Origin: AP-15 sp963747735
Lineage (GTDB): Bacteria; Pseudomonadota; Alphaproteobacteria; ATCC43930; CGMCC-115725
Direction: 5' to 3'
DNA: 64,000 nt
Assembly (NCBI GenBank): GCA_963747735.1
Contig: CAVVGE010000026.1
Location: 55,081-119,080 of the forward strand
The notes beneath the pieces are model-generated. The model searched no databases, was not told where the DNA came from, and worked only from the letters and a program-made list of their open reading frames with translations. The number at the start of each line of letters is the position of its first letter. Positions within the stretch are counted from its first letter, which is position 1. Shown piece after piece: positions 8,762 to 17,241 of the stretch. A program made the position numbers and the translations under genes.

Positions 8762-9874
8762 TCAATTCGGCGGTGCGGCCAGCCCGCCGCGCACCTCGTG
8801 CACGACGACGCCGGCGAGCCGCGGCGGCGGCGCCAGCCAGTGCCGGTGCGCAAGGCTCGTCGCCACATCGCTTTCCCCCGCCTTCCAGCGCCGTGCGACC
8901 GCCCCGGCCGAGAAGTCGGTCATCTTGGCGCGGAGATCGGCGGGATCGACCTCGTGCACCAGGTGCAAAACCGTCATCGTCGCGTTGCTGGCCTCCGCGA
9001 GACATCTGCGCACATCGCTCTCGCCCCGTTGTGAGGCCGGCAATCTTTCGCCGAGCAGCCCGATCATCCGCCGCAGATCGTGCACCCGGCGCATCGCCGC
9101 GATTTCCCGCCGGGTGCGGCTCAACCCGCCATAGCCGGCGGGGCCGCCATCATAGCCGTCGATGGCAAAGCACAGCGTGTCGGCCGGCCGGGCGTTGTCC
9201 AACGCCGAAACCGAAACCGCGCCGCCGCCATAGAGCTGGCGATCGATCGCGACCGGCGGGGCGCCGGGCAACGGGGTGCCGGCGAGGACATGGTCGGGGC
9301 CGAGCACGTGGCGGTCGTTGTCGAAAAAAGTCTCGGCCCCGGTCGCCAGATTTACCGCACCCAGCACGAGGCGCACCGCACCCGAATTGACCCGTTCGAA
9401 ATCGACCGTCTCATCGATCAATTCGCGCAATTCGGCGGCGTCGAGAACCGGCTTTGGCGCGCGCGGCGGCGGTTCGGCCTCGCGCCGCAACACCGCCAGA
9501 CCCTGCGCGGTCTTGCTCCCGAGCCACGCGCCCAATGCGCGCCGCGACCGGCCGCGAGCGCGCCGGCTCGCCTCCTGCCAAAACCGGCGCAGACGCAGCG
9601 TGCGCTCATGCGGCAGGCTGCCCGCGATAATTGCCGCGTTGACGGCGCCGATTGCGGTGCCGGCGATCCAATTCGGCCGCACCCCGGAGCGTTCGAGCGC
9701 CGCATAAGCCCCCGCCTGATAGGCTCCCAAGGCACCGCCGCCCGACAACACCAACGCAATCCGTTCGAAACGGGCCAGGCTTTTTTCCGGTCGCCCTCGG
9801 GCCAAGACGTGCTCCTCGCGCCAGTGTGCCGGCTCATCATAGAAAGTCTTGGGCGGGCGTCCAATCACCGTCAA
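8762..9874 (-). CDS. patatin-like protein with DUF3734-type C-terminus, catalytic dyad missing
   Basis: This is a 370-residue patatin/RssA-like fold. The oxyanion-hole loop SGGGALGAYQAG (44-55) is intact. The nucleophile motif GxSxG reads GTAIG, with Ala74 in place of Ser (codon GCA). The Asp of the second motif (usually DGG) is Gly216 in QLYGGGAVS. The ASGS-like block before it is also altered (LAGTPLPGAPP). Both catalytic residues are therefore absent and the protein should not hydrolyse lipids by the usual mechanism. The C-terminal third (about 280-365) matches the DUF3734 region. Start codon TTG at 9874 (or GTG two codons on) is uncertain. It begins 10 bp after the cytochrome gene and reads toward phaZ. 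Confidence 0.82.
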   Translation of the reverse strand: MTVIGRPPKTFYDEPAHWREEHVLARGRPEKSLARFERIALVLSGGGALGAYQAGAYAALERSGVRPNWIAGTAIGAVNAAIIAGSLPHERTLRLRRFWQEASRRARGRSRRALGAWLGSKTAQGLAVLRREAEPPPRAPKPVLDAAELRELIDETVDFERVNSGAVRLVLGAVNLATGAETFFDNDRHVLGPDHVLAGTPLPGAPPVAIDRQLYGGGAVSVSALDNARPADTLCFAIDGYDGGPAGYGGLSRTRREIAAMRRVHDLRRMIGLLGERLPASQRGESDVRRCLAEASNATMTVLHLVHEVDPADLRAKMTDFSAGAVARRWKAGESDVATSLAHRHWLAPPPRLAGVVVHEVRGGLAAPPN

Positions 9875-9883
9875 ACAAGATAT

Positions 9884-10741
9884 TCACGGTTTTTCTTCTT
9901 GCCCGCGCACCGCCGGGACCGTTCGCAGATAGACGGCGATCGCGTGCCGGTCGGCATCGCTGAGCCGGGTCGTGTTCCGTACCTGCTCGGCCATGGCGCC
10001 ACCGACAAAGTCGGAATCGGGGGTCATCCCGTCCTTCAGCAGGGTCTCGATGTCGGCCTCGCTCCACCGGCCGATCCCGGATTTCGGGTCGGGTGTGATG
10101 TTCGGGACTGCCTTTCGGCCCCGGCTCTCCGGCGCGCCGGAGAGGATGCGGGCGAGATCGGGGGCGCCGAGCCGGCTGCGCGGCGTGTGGCAATCGCCGC
10201 ACCGGCCGATCCCGGCGACAAGATAGGCGCCGCGGTTCCATAACGCATCCCGGGCCGGCTCGGGGCGCCAGGGTCCGGGAAAGCGCGACGCGGCGACGGC
10301 GATCGCACCGCGCAAGCCGGCCAACAGACCGAGACGGTGGCTTTGGTTGACCTGGCGGACCGGCGCCACGGTTTTGAGAAAGGCAGCGAGATCGTCGAGG
10401 TCGGCTGCGGTCAGCCGGTTATAGAACGCAAACGGAAAGATCGGCAGATAGTGCGAATCGTCCGGGGCGATGCCCCAGCGCAGCGCCCGCTCGAAATCGG
10501 CAAAGCTCCAGCGGCCGATGCCGGTTTCCGGGTCGGGGGTGATATTGGGGGTGAGGAGGGTTCCAAACGGGGTTTCGAGCGCCCGGCCGCCGGCATAGGG
10601 GCGACCATGATTTTTGGTGTCGGTGTGGCATTGGTCGCAGCCGGCCGCCGCAGCGAGATAGGCGCCGCGCTCGACCGACCCGGCTGACGCCGAGGCCGGT
10701 CCCGCCGCGATCAGCAGGACCGCAAGCCCAACCGCTTTCAG
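9884..10741 (-). CDS. diheme c-type cytochrome, start codon apparently destroyed by tandem repeats
   Basis: This is about 285 residues of exported diheme cytochrome c. Two heme sites are present, CDQCH near the N-terminus and CGDCH in the second half, each followed by the NITPD and IGRWS blocks typical of alcohol-dehydrogenase-type or sorbitol-type cytochromes. A good signal sequence (LKAVGLAVLLIAAGPASASA) immediately follows a 20-bp tandem array. There is no ATG, GTG or TTG at its head: the codon in the expected start position is CTG (10741-10739). The next in-frame ATG upstream lies inside the cytochrome c' gene. Translation may use CTG, may be coupled to the upstream gene, or may be lost. 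The gene sits between a cytochrome c' gene and the patatin. Confidence 0.75.
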   Translation of the reverse strand: MKAVGLAVLLIAAGPASASAGSVERGAYLAAAAGCDQCHTDTKNHGRPYAGGRALETPFGTLLTPNITPDPETGIGRWSFADFERALRWGIAPDDSHYLPIFPFAFYNRLTAADLDDLAAFLKTVAPVRQVNQSHRLGLLAGLRGAIAVAASRFPGPWRPEPARDALWNRGAYLVAGIGRCGDCHTPRSRLGAPDLARILSGAPESRGRKAVPNITPDPKSGIGRWSEADIETLLKDGMTPDSDFVGGAMAEQVRNTTRLSDADRHAIAVYLRTVPAVRGQEEKP

Positions 10742-10840
10742 GGTTCGAGTGTCTGGCTCAGGGTTTGAGCGTCTGCCCCGAGGTTTGAGGGTCTGCCTCA
10801 GGGTCTGAGGGTCTGGCTCAGGGTTTGAGGGTTTGACGGA
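10741..10840. repeat. 20-bp tandem array, five units, between two cytochrome genes
   Basis: Five 20-bp units begin at 10741, 10761, 10781, 10801 and 10821, with a consensus close to GGGTTTGAGGGTCTGGCTCA and two to five differences each. On the coding (minus) strand each unit contains a TGA. The array begins within the last codons of the cytochrome c' gene, supplies its stop, and runs up to the first codon of the diheme cytochrome signal peptide. It appears to have grown by slippage from the end of the cytochrome c' gene. Confidence 0.92.
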
Positions 10841-11294
10841 ATTTCTCGTGACAGCCGCCGCAGCCATTCTTGCCGAGATCGACAAAAGCCGTCTGGATTG
10901 CCGACTTGTCGCCGCCCCGGATCGCAGCAACCAACGCCTTGGCCTTGGTCTCGGCGTTTTTTTGCGCCGCGAGGAAGCCGGCTTGGTCGCTCCAGATCTC
11001 GCGCTTGGGGGCATACTTTCCGGATGGGCTCGGCGCGTCGCTGCCCGGCGGGAATACGCTCGGGATTTTTTGGATCGACTCGGCAACGGCGTTGGCCGAG
11101 GAGCCAGCCGCGGTCAGGTCGGCCTTGCCTTGGAGATAGGCCCTGACATTGCCGAGGTTTTTCCCCTGGCCCTTCATCAAGGCTTCGCGATCCTTGATGA
11201 CGGCGTTCTTGTCCTGCGCCGATGCCGTTCCGCCGATCGCCACCAGGACCGCAAGTCCCACGCCCAACGCCAGGCAGCGCGATAAAGCTCTCAT
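10818..11294 (-). CDS. cytochrome c' family (class II c-type cytochrome)
   Basis: This 158-residue exported cytochrome has a signal peptide at residues 1-26 ending in GTASA-QD, a four-helix-bundle body and a C-terminal heme site CGGCH, as in class II cytochromes. The ATG at 11294 has GGGAGG at the right distance. An open stretch of 25 codons upstream is not part of the protein. The last codons (QTLKP then TGA) are made of the 20-bp repeat unit that continues downstream. It is probably co-transcribed with the diheme cytochrome. Cytochromes c' bind heme ligands such as NO or act in electron transfer; the role here is open. Confidence 0.88.
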   Translation of the reverse strand: MRALSRCLALGVGLAVLVAIGGTASAQDKNAVIKDREALMKGQGKNLGNVRAYLQGKADLTAAGSSANAVAESIQKIPSVFPPGSDAPSPSGKYAPKREIWSDQAGFLAAQKNAETKAKALVAAIRGGDKSAIQTAFVDLGKNGCGGCHEKFRQTLKP

Positions 11295-11391
11295 TGGGCC
11301 TCCCGATTTGGCGGCCGGGCTTTTGCCCGCCGAGCCACCCCAGACTATTCGCCGCGCTCGACAAAGCAACCGCGGCCGGCGCCGATCACCG

Positions 11392-12012
11392 TTACGTGAT
11401 CGGGATTTCGATGTGTGTCGTGAAACCGGGGCGTTCGCGCATCCGCTCGTGCCATGATTTGAGATGTTTCAGCGGCGGCCGCTCGATCGCAAACGCATGC
11501 CAGCGATAGACGAGGGTCCCGAGCACGATCTCGGCGAGGGTGAGCTCCGCGCCGGCGAGATAGCGGCGGCCGTCGAGCGCATCGTCGACAATGGTCCAGG
11601 CGGAGAGCGCCCTGCGCCGCGCCGCTTCGATCGCCGCATGGTCGAGCGCTTCGGGCCTGGTCCGGATCAACGCGAAGAGGAGCGCGCCCATCGGCGGGCC
11701 GACCGCAGACAATTGCCAATCCATCCAGCGCTCGACGAGCGCCCGCGCCGCAGGTGCCGCCGGATAAAGGCGCTCGCCGCCGCGGGTCGCCGCGAGATAG
11801 CGGCAAATCGTGTTCGATTCCCACAGGACGAGGTTGCCGTCCTCAACCGTCGGCACCAGACCGTTCGGGTTCATCGCCAGATAGCCGCGGTCCTGGTTGC
11901 CGCCAAACGGCCCGCCGAGATCGACCCGCTCGAAATCGATGCCGAGCTCGCTGCAGCACCACAGGACTTTTTGCACATTCGACGAGCTTGCCCGTCCCCA
12001 GATCTTCAGCAT
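11392..12012 (-). CDS. glutathione S-transferase family protein
   Basis: This 206-residue GST has an N-terminal thioredoxin-fold domain (about 1-80) with MLKIWGRASSSNVQKVLWCC at its start and the glutathione-binding NGLVPTVEDGNLVLWESNTI segment. The all-helical C-terminal domain contains LTLAEIVLGTLVYRW. The ATG at 12012 is preceded by GGAGGGTGCG; much longer in-frame extension upstream is not GST-like. It is a single gene, divergent from a small secreted-protein gene. Substrate unknown. Confidence 0.9.
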   Translation of the reverse strand: MLKIWGRASSSNVQKVLWCCSELGIDFERVDLGGPFGGNQDRGYLAMNPNGLVPTVEDGNLVLWESNTICRYLAATRGGERLYPAAPAARALVERWMDWQLSAVGPPMGALLFALIRTRPEALDHAAIEAARRRALSAWTIVDDALDGRRYLAGAELTLAEIVLGTLVYRWHAFAIERPPLKHLKSWHERMRERPGFTTHIEIPIT

Positions 12013-12083
12013 CGCACCCTCCTGCGGGACCCGCTCATGGAGCACGAGTTTCGGGACGCGCGCAACATCGGGCAGGCAGCTCG

Positions 12084-12089
12084 TATAAT
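12084..12089 (+). promoter_or_regulatory. candidate -10 element for the gene at 12125
   Basis: A perfect TATAAT lies 35 bp before the ATG in the short divergent gap after the GST gene. No convincing -35 sequence is visible at 16-18 bp spacing, so the call rests on the -10 alone. Confidence 0.3.
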
Positions 12090-12124
12090 AGTTGCCCCGT
12101 GGCGGACCGATCGAGGAGGCGCCG

Positions 12125-12373
12125 ATGAACCGATTGGCGGTCGTGCTTTTCTGGATCGCCCTGCTGGCCGCGAGCACGGCCGAGGCGACCCAGCAGGGAG
12201 TCCAGGCAATGGTCAACTGGAAATTGATGGACAAATGCGTCCGGCAGGCGCAGGCGGCCTTTCCCGATTTTACCGCGGAATTGAACGCCAAGCGCGACGC
12301 CAGCCTGAAAACCTGTCTCAGCAGCGAGAATTTGCCGCCTCGCCCCGATCTGGCGGCGCCGGCATCGCGCTGA
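12125..12373 (+). CDS. small exported protein of unknown function
   Basis: This is an 82-residue protein with a clear signal peptide (MNRLAVVLFWIALLAASTAEA) and a short mature part. The mature part has two cysteines (DKCVRQAQ and LKTCLSSE) that could form a disulfide and a charged, helical middle (FPDFTAELNAKRDAS). The ATG is preceded by GAGGAGG. I do not recognise a family. It converges on the DUF6969-like gene downstream. Confidence 0.7.
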   Translation: MNRLAVVLFWIALLAASTAEATQQGVQAMVNWKLMDKCVRQAQAAFPDFTAELNAKRDASLKTCLSSENLPPRPDLAAPASR

Positions 12374-12401
12374 TCCCACCGGGCGTCATCACCGGGCGTC
12401 G

Positions 12402-13220
12402 TCAGCCGGCGCGGTCTTCGCCCCAGCCTTCCGCCAGCCGCGGCAGGCGGTGCCGGGCAGGCCTCGGGGCACCGGACCGGACCCGGTCGAGAAACGCCAG
12501 CTGGGCATCGACATCGATGTCGATGGTAGAGGTGATTTCGAGCCGCGGGTCCTCGAATACATTGCCGCGCCGGCGCTGACGCCACTCTGTCACCTGCCGG
12601 TCGCGGTCGCGCAGCAGCTCCCCGATCTGCGGCGAAAACAACTGGACAAGCGCGCTCAGCCAACGATTGAGCAGCGGCACCGGCGGCGTTTCGGCGAGGG
12701 TGAAGCGATCGAGCATGCGGGCCACGTCGTCCGCCGGGTACCAGGTCTCGCCGGTAACCCAGCGATTGGTGGTGAACAGCCGAGCCGGCCGGCCGCTGCG
12801 GTCGAGCGCGATCGCGACGAGGTGGCTGATCTCGTTCTTGCCGCCGCGTTTGAGGGGTGCGGCTTGCGGCGGCAGCCGGGCATCGGCGACACCGATTTCG
12901 GGCAGGACCAGCGGCGCCACCCCCGGCGGCATTCCCTCGGCGCGCAAAAAAATGTGGAAATGGCCGTGCTCATCCTCCGCCTGCTGCGCTGCGGGATGCG
13001 CGTGATAGAAATATTGCGCGTGGCTCGCCGGATCGTAAACCTCGCCCTCGGGGTAATGCCGCCAGTCGTCGCAGCGGCCGGCACCGGCCATGATCTCGTC
13101 GAGAACACTGCCGTCTCCGAGACAGCGTCGGCAATCGCCGAGGATTTGGGCGGCCCGCTCCATCCGCTCGATATCCGAACGGCTCACGCGCAGCTCTGGC
13201 GATCCGTGACGATGGGCCAA
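12402..13220 (-). CDS. conserved protein, DUF6969-like
   Basis: This 272-residue soluble protein has a distinctive histidine-rich N-terminal half: HYPEGEVYDPASHAQYFYHA, then EHGHFHIFLR, then ISHLVAIALDRSGRP and LFTTNRWVTGETWYPADD. From memory this matches the uncharacterised DUF6969 family; I could not search to confirm. The clustered His/Tyr residues suggest a metal site, which is inference. No signal peptide is seen. It stands alone between two short exported-protein genes. Confidence 0.7.
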   Translation of the reverse strand: MAHRHGSPELRVSRSDIERMERAAQILGDCRRCLGDGSVLDEIMAGAGRCDDWRHYPEGEVYDPASHAQYFYHAHPAAQQAEDEHGHFHIFLRAEGMPPGVAPLVLPEIGVADARLPPQAAPLKRGGKNEISHLVAIALDRSGRPARLFTTNRWVTGETWYPADDVARMLDRFTLAETPPVPLLNRWLSALVQLFSPQIGELLRDRDRQVTEWRQRRRGNVFEDPRLEITSTIDIDVDAQLAFLDRVRSGAPRPARHRLPRLAEGWGEDRAG

Positions 13221-13325
13221 ATCGACACTCCGTCGAACAAAACGTGTCCCTGATAGCGGCTGCTCCGCGCCACAGACAAGCCTTACGTTTCGGTCGCTGC
13301 CGGCTCCGATAAATCGAGAGCGGCC

Positions 13326-13712
13326 TCACTTCGAGGTTTGGGATGCGCCGGGTTTTGCAGCAGATTTGCGGCCACGCTGACCGGCGGCATGGAAACCGGC
13401 CTGGTCGGCGTCCTTATGGCACATATAAGCGCCTTGACGGGTCTTGCCGTAATATCGGTCGCTACTCGCATGATAGGCCTTGGAGCCGCCGAGATTGGCC
13501 CAGACCACGGTGTCCGAGGGGCAATGCGATTTTGCCGCCTGCTCCGAGGTGAATTGGTTGGCCGCCAGGGACGGTGAGGCGGCTGGCGCCGGGTGCGTGG
13601 CGGCTGGCGCCGGGTGCGTGGCGGCTGGCGCCGGGTGCGCGGCGGATTGCGAGTGCACCGGGTTTGCCGCCGCCAGCAGCAAAGCGGCAATGACGACAAC
13701 CATCCTCAGCAT
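13326..13712 (-). CDS. small exported protein with HPAPAAT repeats and a C-terminal VWxN/YGKTxxGxYM motif
   Basis: This 128-residue protein has a signal peptide (MLRMVVVIAALLLAAANPVHS), then three near-identical seven-residue repeats (HPAPAAT type). A compact C-terminal module reads DTVVWANLGGSKAYHA, then SDRYYGKTRQGAYMCHKDAD, then GFHAAG. That module recurs in small bacterial exported proteins and resembles the metal-site-like tail of micronuclease-type proteins; no function is assigned. The ATG at 13712 has GGAGG upstream, so the longer open frame was shortened. Repeat number may vary between strains because it is a DNA tandem repeat. Confidence 0.7.
   Translation of the reverse strand: MLRMVVVIAALLLAAANPVHSQSAAHPAPAATHPAPAATHPAPAASPSLAANQFTSEQAAKSHCPSDTVVWANLGGSKAYHASSDRYYGKTRQGAYMCHKDADQAGFHAAGQRGRKSAAKPGASQTSK
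13579..13641. repeat. 21-bp coding tandem repeat, three units
   Basis: GCGGCTGGCGCCGGGTGCGT(G) repeats at 13579, 13600 and 13621 (the last unit differs by one base). Each unit encodes seven residues of the Pro/Ala-rich linker of the exported protein, so gain or loss keeps the frame. Confidence 0.9.
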
Positions 13713-13809
13713 CGCGCAACCTCCGTGCAGGATAGCGGCGCGGACTTTAGCCCTATAGCGCAGCACGCGCAATTGACTGGTCGGGTTGCGCCCTCCGGGC
13801 GGGTGGCCG

Positions 13810-15147
13810 CTACGCCCTGTCATACGGGTTTTTGCCGTGGCGCAGCATCATCCGGATCGGGGTGCCGGGCAGACCGAAATCCTGGCGCAGCGCGTTGACG
13901 ACGTAGCGCCGGTATGACTGCGGCAGCTCGCCGGGCTTGGACGCGAAGAGCGCAAAGCTCGGGGGGCGGATATTGACTTGCGTCGCATAGCGCAGGCGCA
14001 GCCGGCGGCCGGCAACCAGAGGCGGCGGGTGGCGCTGCTGGACCGCGGCCAACCAGCGATTGAGGTCGCCCGTCGAAACCCGCCGGTTCCAGATCTCGTC
14101 GGCCGCCACGACCGCCGACATCACCGCGTCGAGGCCAAAGCCGGTCAGCCCCGATACCGGGACGATCGCAACCCCGTGGAGCTCGGCGAGCGAGGTCGCC
14201 GCCCGGTCGCGCAGTTGCCGCAGCGCCTGGCTGCGATCGGCGACCATATCCCATTTTGTCGCCGCCAATACCACGGCGCGGCCTTCTTCCACGACCAAGC
14301 GGGCGATCGTCAGGTCCTGGCGCTCGAGCGGCTGCAAGGCGTCGACGACCAGCATCACCGTTTCGGCAAAGCGAATGGCGCGCAACGCATCGCCCACCGC
14401 CAACCGCTCGATCTTGCCGTCGACCCGCGGCCGGCGGCGCAGTCCGGCGGTATCGACAAGCCGGAACGGCCGGTCGCGCCACAGCCAGTCGATCGCAATG
14501 GCGTCGCGGGTAATCCCGGCTTCGGGGCCCGTCAGCAGCCGTTCTTCACCGATCAGCCGGTTGACCAGCGTCGATTTGCCGACATTGGGGCGCCCGACAA
14601 TGGCGAGCTGCAGCGGCTTCACCCGATCTGGCGTTGTCTCCGCGGCAGCAGCCAGATCGGCGACGGGCGCCAGCCGCTCGTAGAGCAGCCCCAGCCCCTC
14701 GCCGTGCTCGGCGGACAGCGGCACCGGATCGCCGAGGCCGAGCCGGTAGACTTCGGCCAGGCCCGGCGGCGGCGCGCGGCCTTCGGCTTTGTTGGCGACC
14801 AGCACCACCGGCTTGCCGCTCTGCCGCAACCATTGGGCGAAATGGCGATCAGCCGGGGTAACGCCCTCGCGCGCGTCGACGACGAGGAGCGCCACATCCG
14901 CCGCCGCGAGCGCCTGGCCCGTCTGCGCTTGCATACGGCCGGCAAGCGAGATCGGCGCGGCTTCTTCGAGCCCCGCCGTGTCGATGACGCGGAAGACGAG
15001 GTCCGCAATGCGGCCTTCGCCTTCGCGGCGGTCGCGGGTGAGGCCGGGCGTATTGTCGACCAAGGCAAGACGGCGGCCGACAAGCCGATTGAACAAGGTC
15101 GATTTGCCGACATTGGGCCGCCCGAGGATCGCAACGACAAGGCTCAT
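13810..15147 (-). CDS. der: ribosome biogenesis GTPase Der (EngA)
   Basis: This 445-residue protein has two tandem GTPase domains and a C-terminal KH-like domain. The first P-loop is GRPNVGKST at residues 9-17 with DTAGLE and NKAE motifs. The second is another GRPNVGKST in the middle with DTAGLRRRP and TKWD. The tail carries the RPPSFALFASKPGELPQSYR region typical of Der. It functions in 50S subunit assembly. The ATG at 15147 begins MSLVVAILGRPN, the family start. It lies downstream of bamB on the same strand (23 bp), the common alphaproteobacterial order yfgM-bamB-der. Confidence 0.97.
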   Translation of the reverse strand: MSLVVAILGRPNVGKSTLFNRLVGRRLALVDNTPGLTRDRREGEGRIADLVFRVIDTAGLEEAAPISLAGRMQAQTGQALAAADVALLVVDAREGVTPADRHFAQWLRQSGKPVVLVANKAEGRAPPPGLAEVYRLGLGDPVPLSAEHGEGLGLLYERLAPVADLAAAAETTPDRVKPLQLAIVGRPNVGKSTLVNRLIGEERLLTGPEAGITRDAIAIDWLWRDRPFRLVDTAGLRRRPRVDGKIERLAVGDALRAIRFAETVMLVVDALQPLERQDLTIARLVVEEGRAVVLAATKWDMVADRSQALRQLRDRAATSLAELHGVAIVPVSGLTGFGLDAVMSAVVAADEIWNRRVSTGDLNRWLAAVQQRHPPPLVAGRRLRLRYATQVNIRPPSFALFASKPGELPQSYRRYVVNALRQDFGLPGTPIRMMLRHGKNPYDRA

Positions 15148-15170
15148 CGCGCACCCGCGCCGATGCCTGC

Positions 15171-16499
15171 TCAGCGATAGGCGGAAAGGGTGGCGTCGTC
15201 GGTCAGCACATAGAGCGTGTTGTCGGCGATCACCGGCTCGAGGAACGCGCCTGCCGGCATTTCCTGGCGGCCGAGCGGCTCGCCGGTATAGGGCGAGACC
15301 GACAACGCCCAGCCATCCGAGGCGAGCACGATCAGCCGGTCGCCGCCGAGCACCGGGCCCGCCCATTCGATCGGGTCCTCTTTTTTCTTTGCGTTCTCAA
15401 AGCGCGGCAGCTGGCGCACCCAACGGACCTTGCCGTCGTTGCGCGTCAAGCTGACGAGCTCGCCGTTGTTCGACAGGACATAGAGGTAATCGCCGGCGAT
15501 CCACGGACCGTGCGTCGTGCCGATGTCCTGTTCCCAGACGTGATCGCCGGTGCGGAGGTCGATCGCCGCAAGGCGCCCGCTGTGGCTCGCTGCATAGACC
15601 CGGCCGCGGTCGATCACCGGCCGGCCGCGAATATCGGCGAGGGCGGCGACCGCGTCGACATTGCGCGCCGAGGCGAGATTGTCCGACCATACCGGATGCC
15701 CGTTCTCGACGGTAAGCGCGAACAGCTCGCCCGAGGTATAGGGCACGACGACAACTTCGCCCTGCACCGCCGGGCTCGCGGCGCCGAGCAAGGTCGAGGT
15801 TTCCGGGATGCCGTTATGGCTCCACAGCCGGCGGCCGTCATCCGCCGCCAACACCACTAGCTCGTTCTCGACGGTGACGACAAACACCCGGCCATCGGCC
15901 ACGGTCGGCCCGCCGCGCACCGGGGCGCCGACATCCTTGCGCCAGATCACCTTGCCGTCGCCCGGATCGAGCGCCAGCACTTGTCCATAGCCGGTAGACG
16001 CATAAAGCCGCTTGTTCCACACGGCGAGGCCGCCGCCAAAGGAATTGCCGAGATCGCCCTTGGGCTTGAGGTCGACGCGCCAGAGCTGGTTGCCGTTTGC
16101 GGCGTCGATGGCGCTGACCTGGACGGCCCCATCCATCGCATACACCCGGCCCTTGGCCACCACCGGCTGCGACAGCACGTGCGAATAGCGCGAAGAGCCC
16201 TCGCCGACGCTTGTTTTCCACACCTGGGCGAGCCTGCCGGGCAGCGCCAGATGCTGCATCGCGTGATTGGGATACCCGCCCGACTCCGGCCAATCCGGAT
16301 TGACCACCGGCCGCGGCAGCGCGATCGGCGTCTTGGCGAGAGCGGGATCGGGCTCGAGGCGGCGGTCGAGGCTGAGCACCGAGATCCGCTCGCCCGGGAG
16401 CGGCTGCTTTTTGCTCTCGAACCAGCTGCAGCCGGCCAGCGCCACAACCCACACCGACAGCAGCCAAACCGGCAGCAGAAAGGCGGCGCGTGGCTTCAT
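15171..16499 (-). CDS. bamB: outer membrane assembly lipoprotein BamB
   Basis: This 442-residue eight-bladed beta-propeller lipoprotein has a signal peptide with lipobox LAGC (Cys24) and PQQ-like repeats throughout, for example GRVYAMDGAVQVSAIDAANG and DGKVIWRKDVGAP. BamB scaffolds the Bam complex that inserts beta-barrel proteins into the outer membrane. The ATG at 16499 (MKPRAAF) was chosen because it directly precedes the signal peptide. It is flanked by the yfgM-like gene upstream and der downstream, all on one strand. Confidence 0.95.
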   Translation of the reverse strand: MKPRAAFLLPVWLLSVWVVALAGCSWFESKKQPLPGERISVLSLDRRLEPDPALAKTPIALPRPVVNPDWPESGGYPNHAMQHLALPGRLAQVWKTSVGEGSSRYSHVLSQPVVAKGRVYAMDGAVQVSAIDAANGNQLWRVDLKPKGDLGNSFGGGLAVWNKRLYASTGYGQVLALDPGDGKVIWRKDVGAPVRGGPTVADGRVFVVTVENELVVLAADDGRRLWSHNGIPETSTLLGAASPAVQGEVVVVPYTSGELFALTVENGHPVWSDNLASARNVDAVAALADIRGRPVIDRGRVYAASHSGRLAAIDLRTGDHVWEQDIGTTHGPWIAGDYLYVLSNNGELVSLTRNDGKVRWVRQLPRFENAKKKEDPIEWAGPVLGGDRLIVLASDGWALSVSPYTGEPLGRQEMPAGAFLEPVIADNTLYVLTDDATLSAYR

Positions 16500-16515
16500 C
16501 CCGGTGCGACAACCA

Positions 16516-17160
16516 TCACGAAGGGGCGAGCGCGGTCGCCATTTCGGCGGCGTGAGCGCGCGACGACGGCGATGCCTCCAGATCGTCGGCGAGGCTCTTG
16601 TAGAGCTCGACGGCACCTTTTTTGTCGCCCGCTTGCAGCCGGGCAACCGCGGTCAGCTCGAGCGCGGTCGGGCGCCAAGGATTGCCCGCAGCGGTCAAGG
16701 GCGCCAAACGGGCGATCGTTGCCTGCGGATCGGCCGATGGCATGCTTTGCATCACCGACAGCAGCACCGCGAGGTCGTGAAAGGCCGAGCCGATCCCGCT
16801 TCTCGCGGCAATCCGGTCATAAGCCGCTGCGGCGGCCTTGTGGTCTCCGGATTTTGCCAGGAGCCCGGCCTGCTCGAACGATGCCAGGACCGCATAGCCG
16901 CCGCCTTCGCCGGCGATCAGGCCGAGCACTTTTTCGGCATCGGCCGGCTTGCCGGAGGTGGCGAGCTCCAGCGCCCCGGCAAACCGGGTGGATTGCGCCC
17001 GCCGCTCGCTGAGCTGGTGGTCGCGCCAAGCGACGACGCTGCCCGCGACCAACAATGCGGCCACGGCCAAGGCGACGATATAGCGTCCGTACTGCGACCA
17101 CAGCTTCAGCCAATTGTCGCGACGGAGCTCTTCGTCGATTTCGCGGAAGATATCGCTCAC
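16516..17160 (-). CDS. YfgM-like TPR membrane protein
   Basis: This 214-residue protein has a short cytoplasmic N-terminus (MSDIFREIDEELRRD), one membrane segment (about 26-45) and a periplasmic helical-repeat domain with KPADAEKVLGLIAGEGGGYA and similar helices. It matches the YfgM/ancillary SecYEG TPR family (tetratricopeptide-like), which sits next to bamB in many proteobacteria. It likely helps hand secreted proteins from the translocon to periplasmic chaperones. It starts the yfgM-bamB-der unit, with 16 bp to bamB. Confidence 0.88.
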   Translation of the reverse strand: MSDIFREIDEELRRDNWLKLWSQYGRYIVALAVAALLVAGSVVAWRDHQLSERRAQSTRFAGALELATSGKPADAEKVLGLIAGEGGGYAVLASFEQAGLLAKSGDHKAAAAAYDRIAARSGIGSAFHDLAVLLSVMQSMPSADPQATIARLAPLTAAGNPWRPTALELTAVARLQAGDKKGAVELYKSLADDLEASPSSRAHAAEMATALAPS

Positions 17161-17241
17161 GAGAGATCCGACCGGCCGACGCTCAGCAACACATCACCAC
17201 CATATCCGCTTGGTCCAAAGGAGGCAAATCGACGCGCGGAA

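Noticed and set aside
10741..10840. CRISPR-like reading of the 20-bp array
   Set aside because: Units are directly adjacent without spacers and differ by point changes, so it is an ordinary tandem repeat.
12402..12663. N-terminal extension of the GST frame upstream of 12012
   Set aside because: The extension overlaps the small exported-protein gene on the other strand and the DUF6969-like gene, and has no GST features; the ATG at 12012 has a good ribosome binding site.
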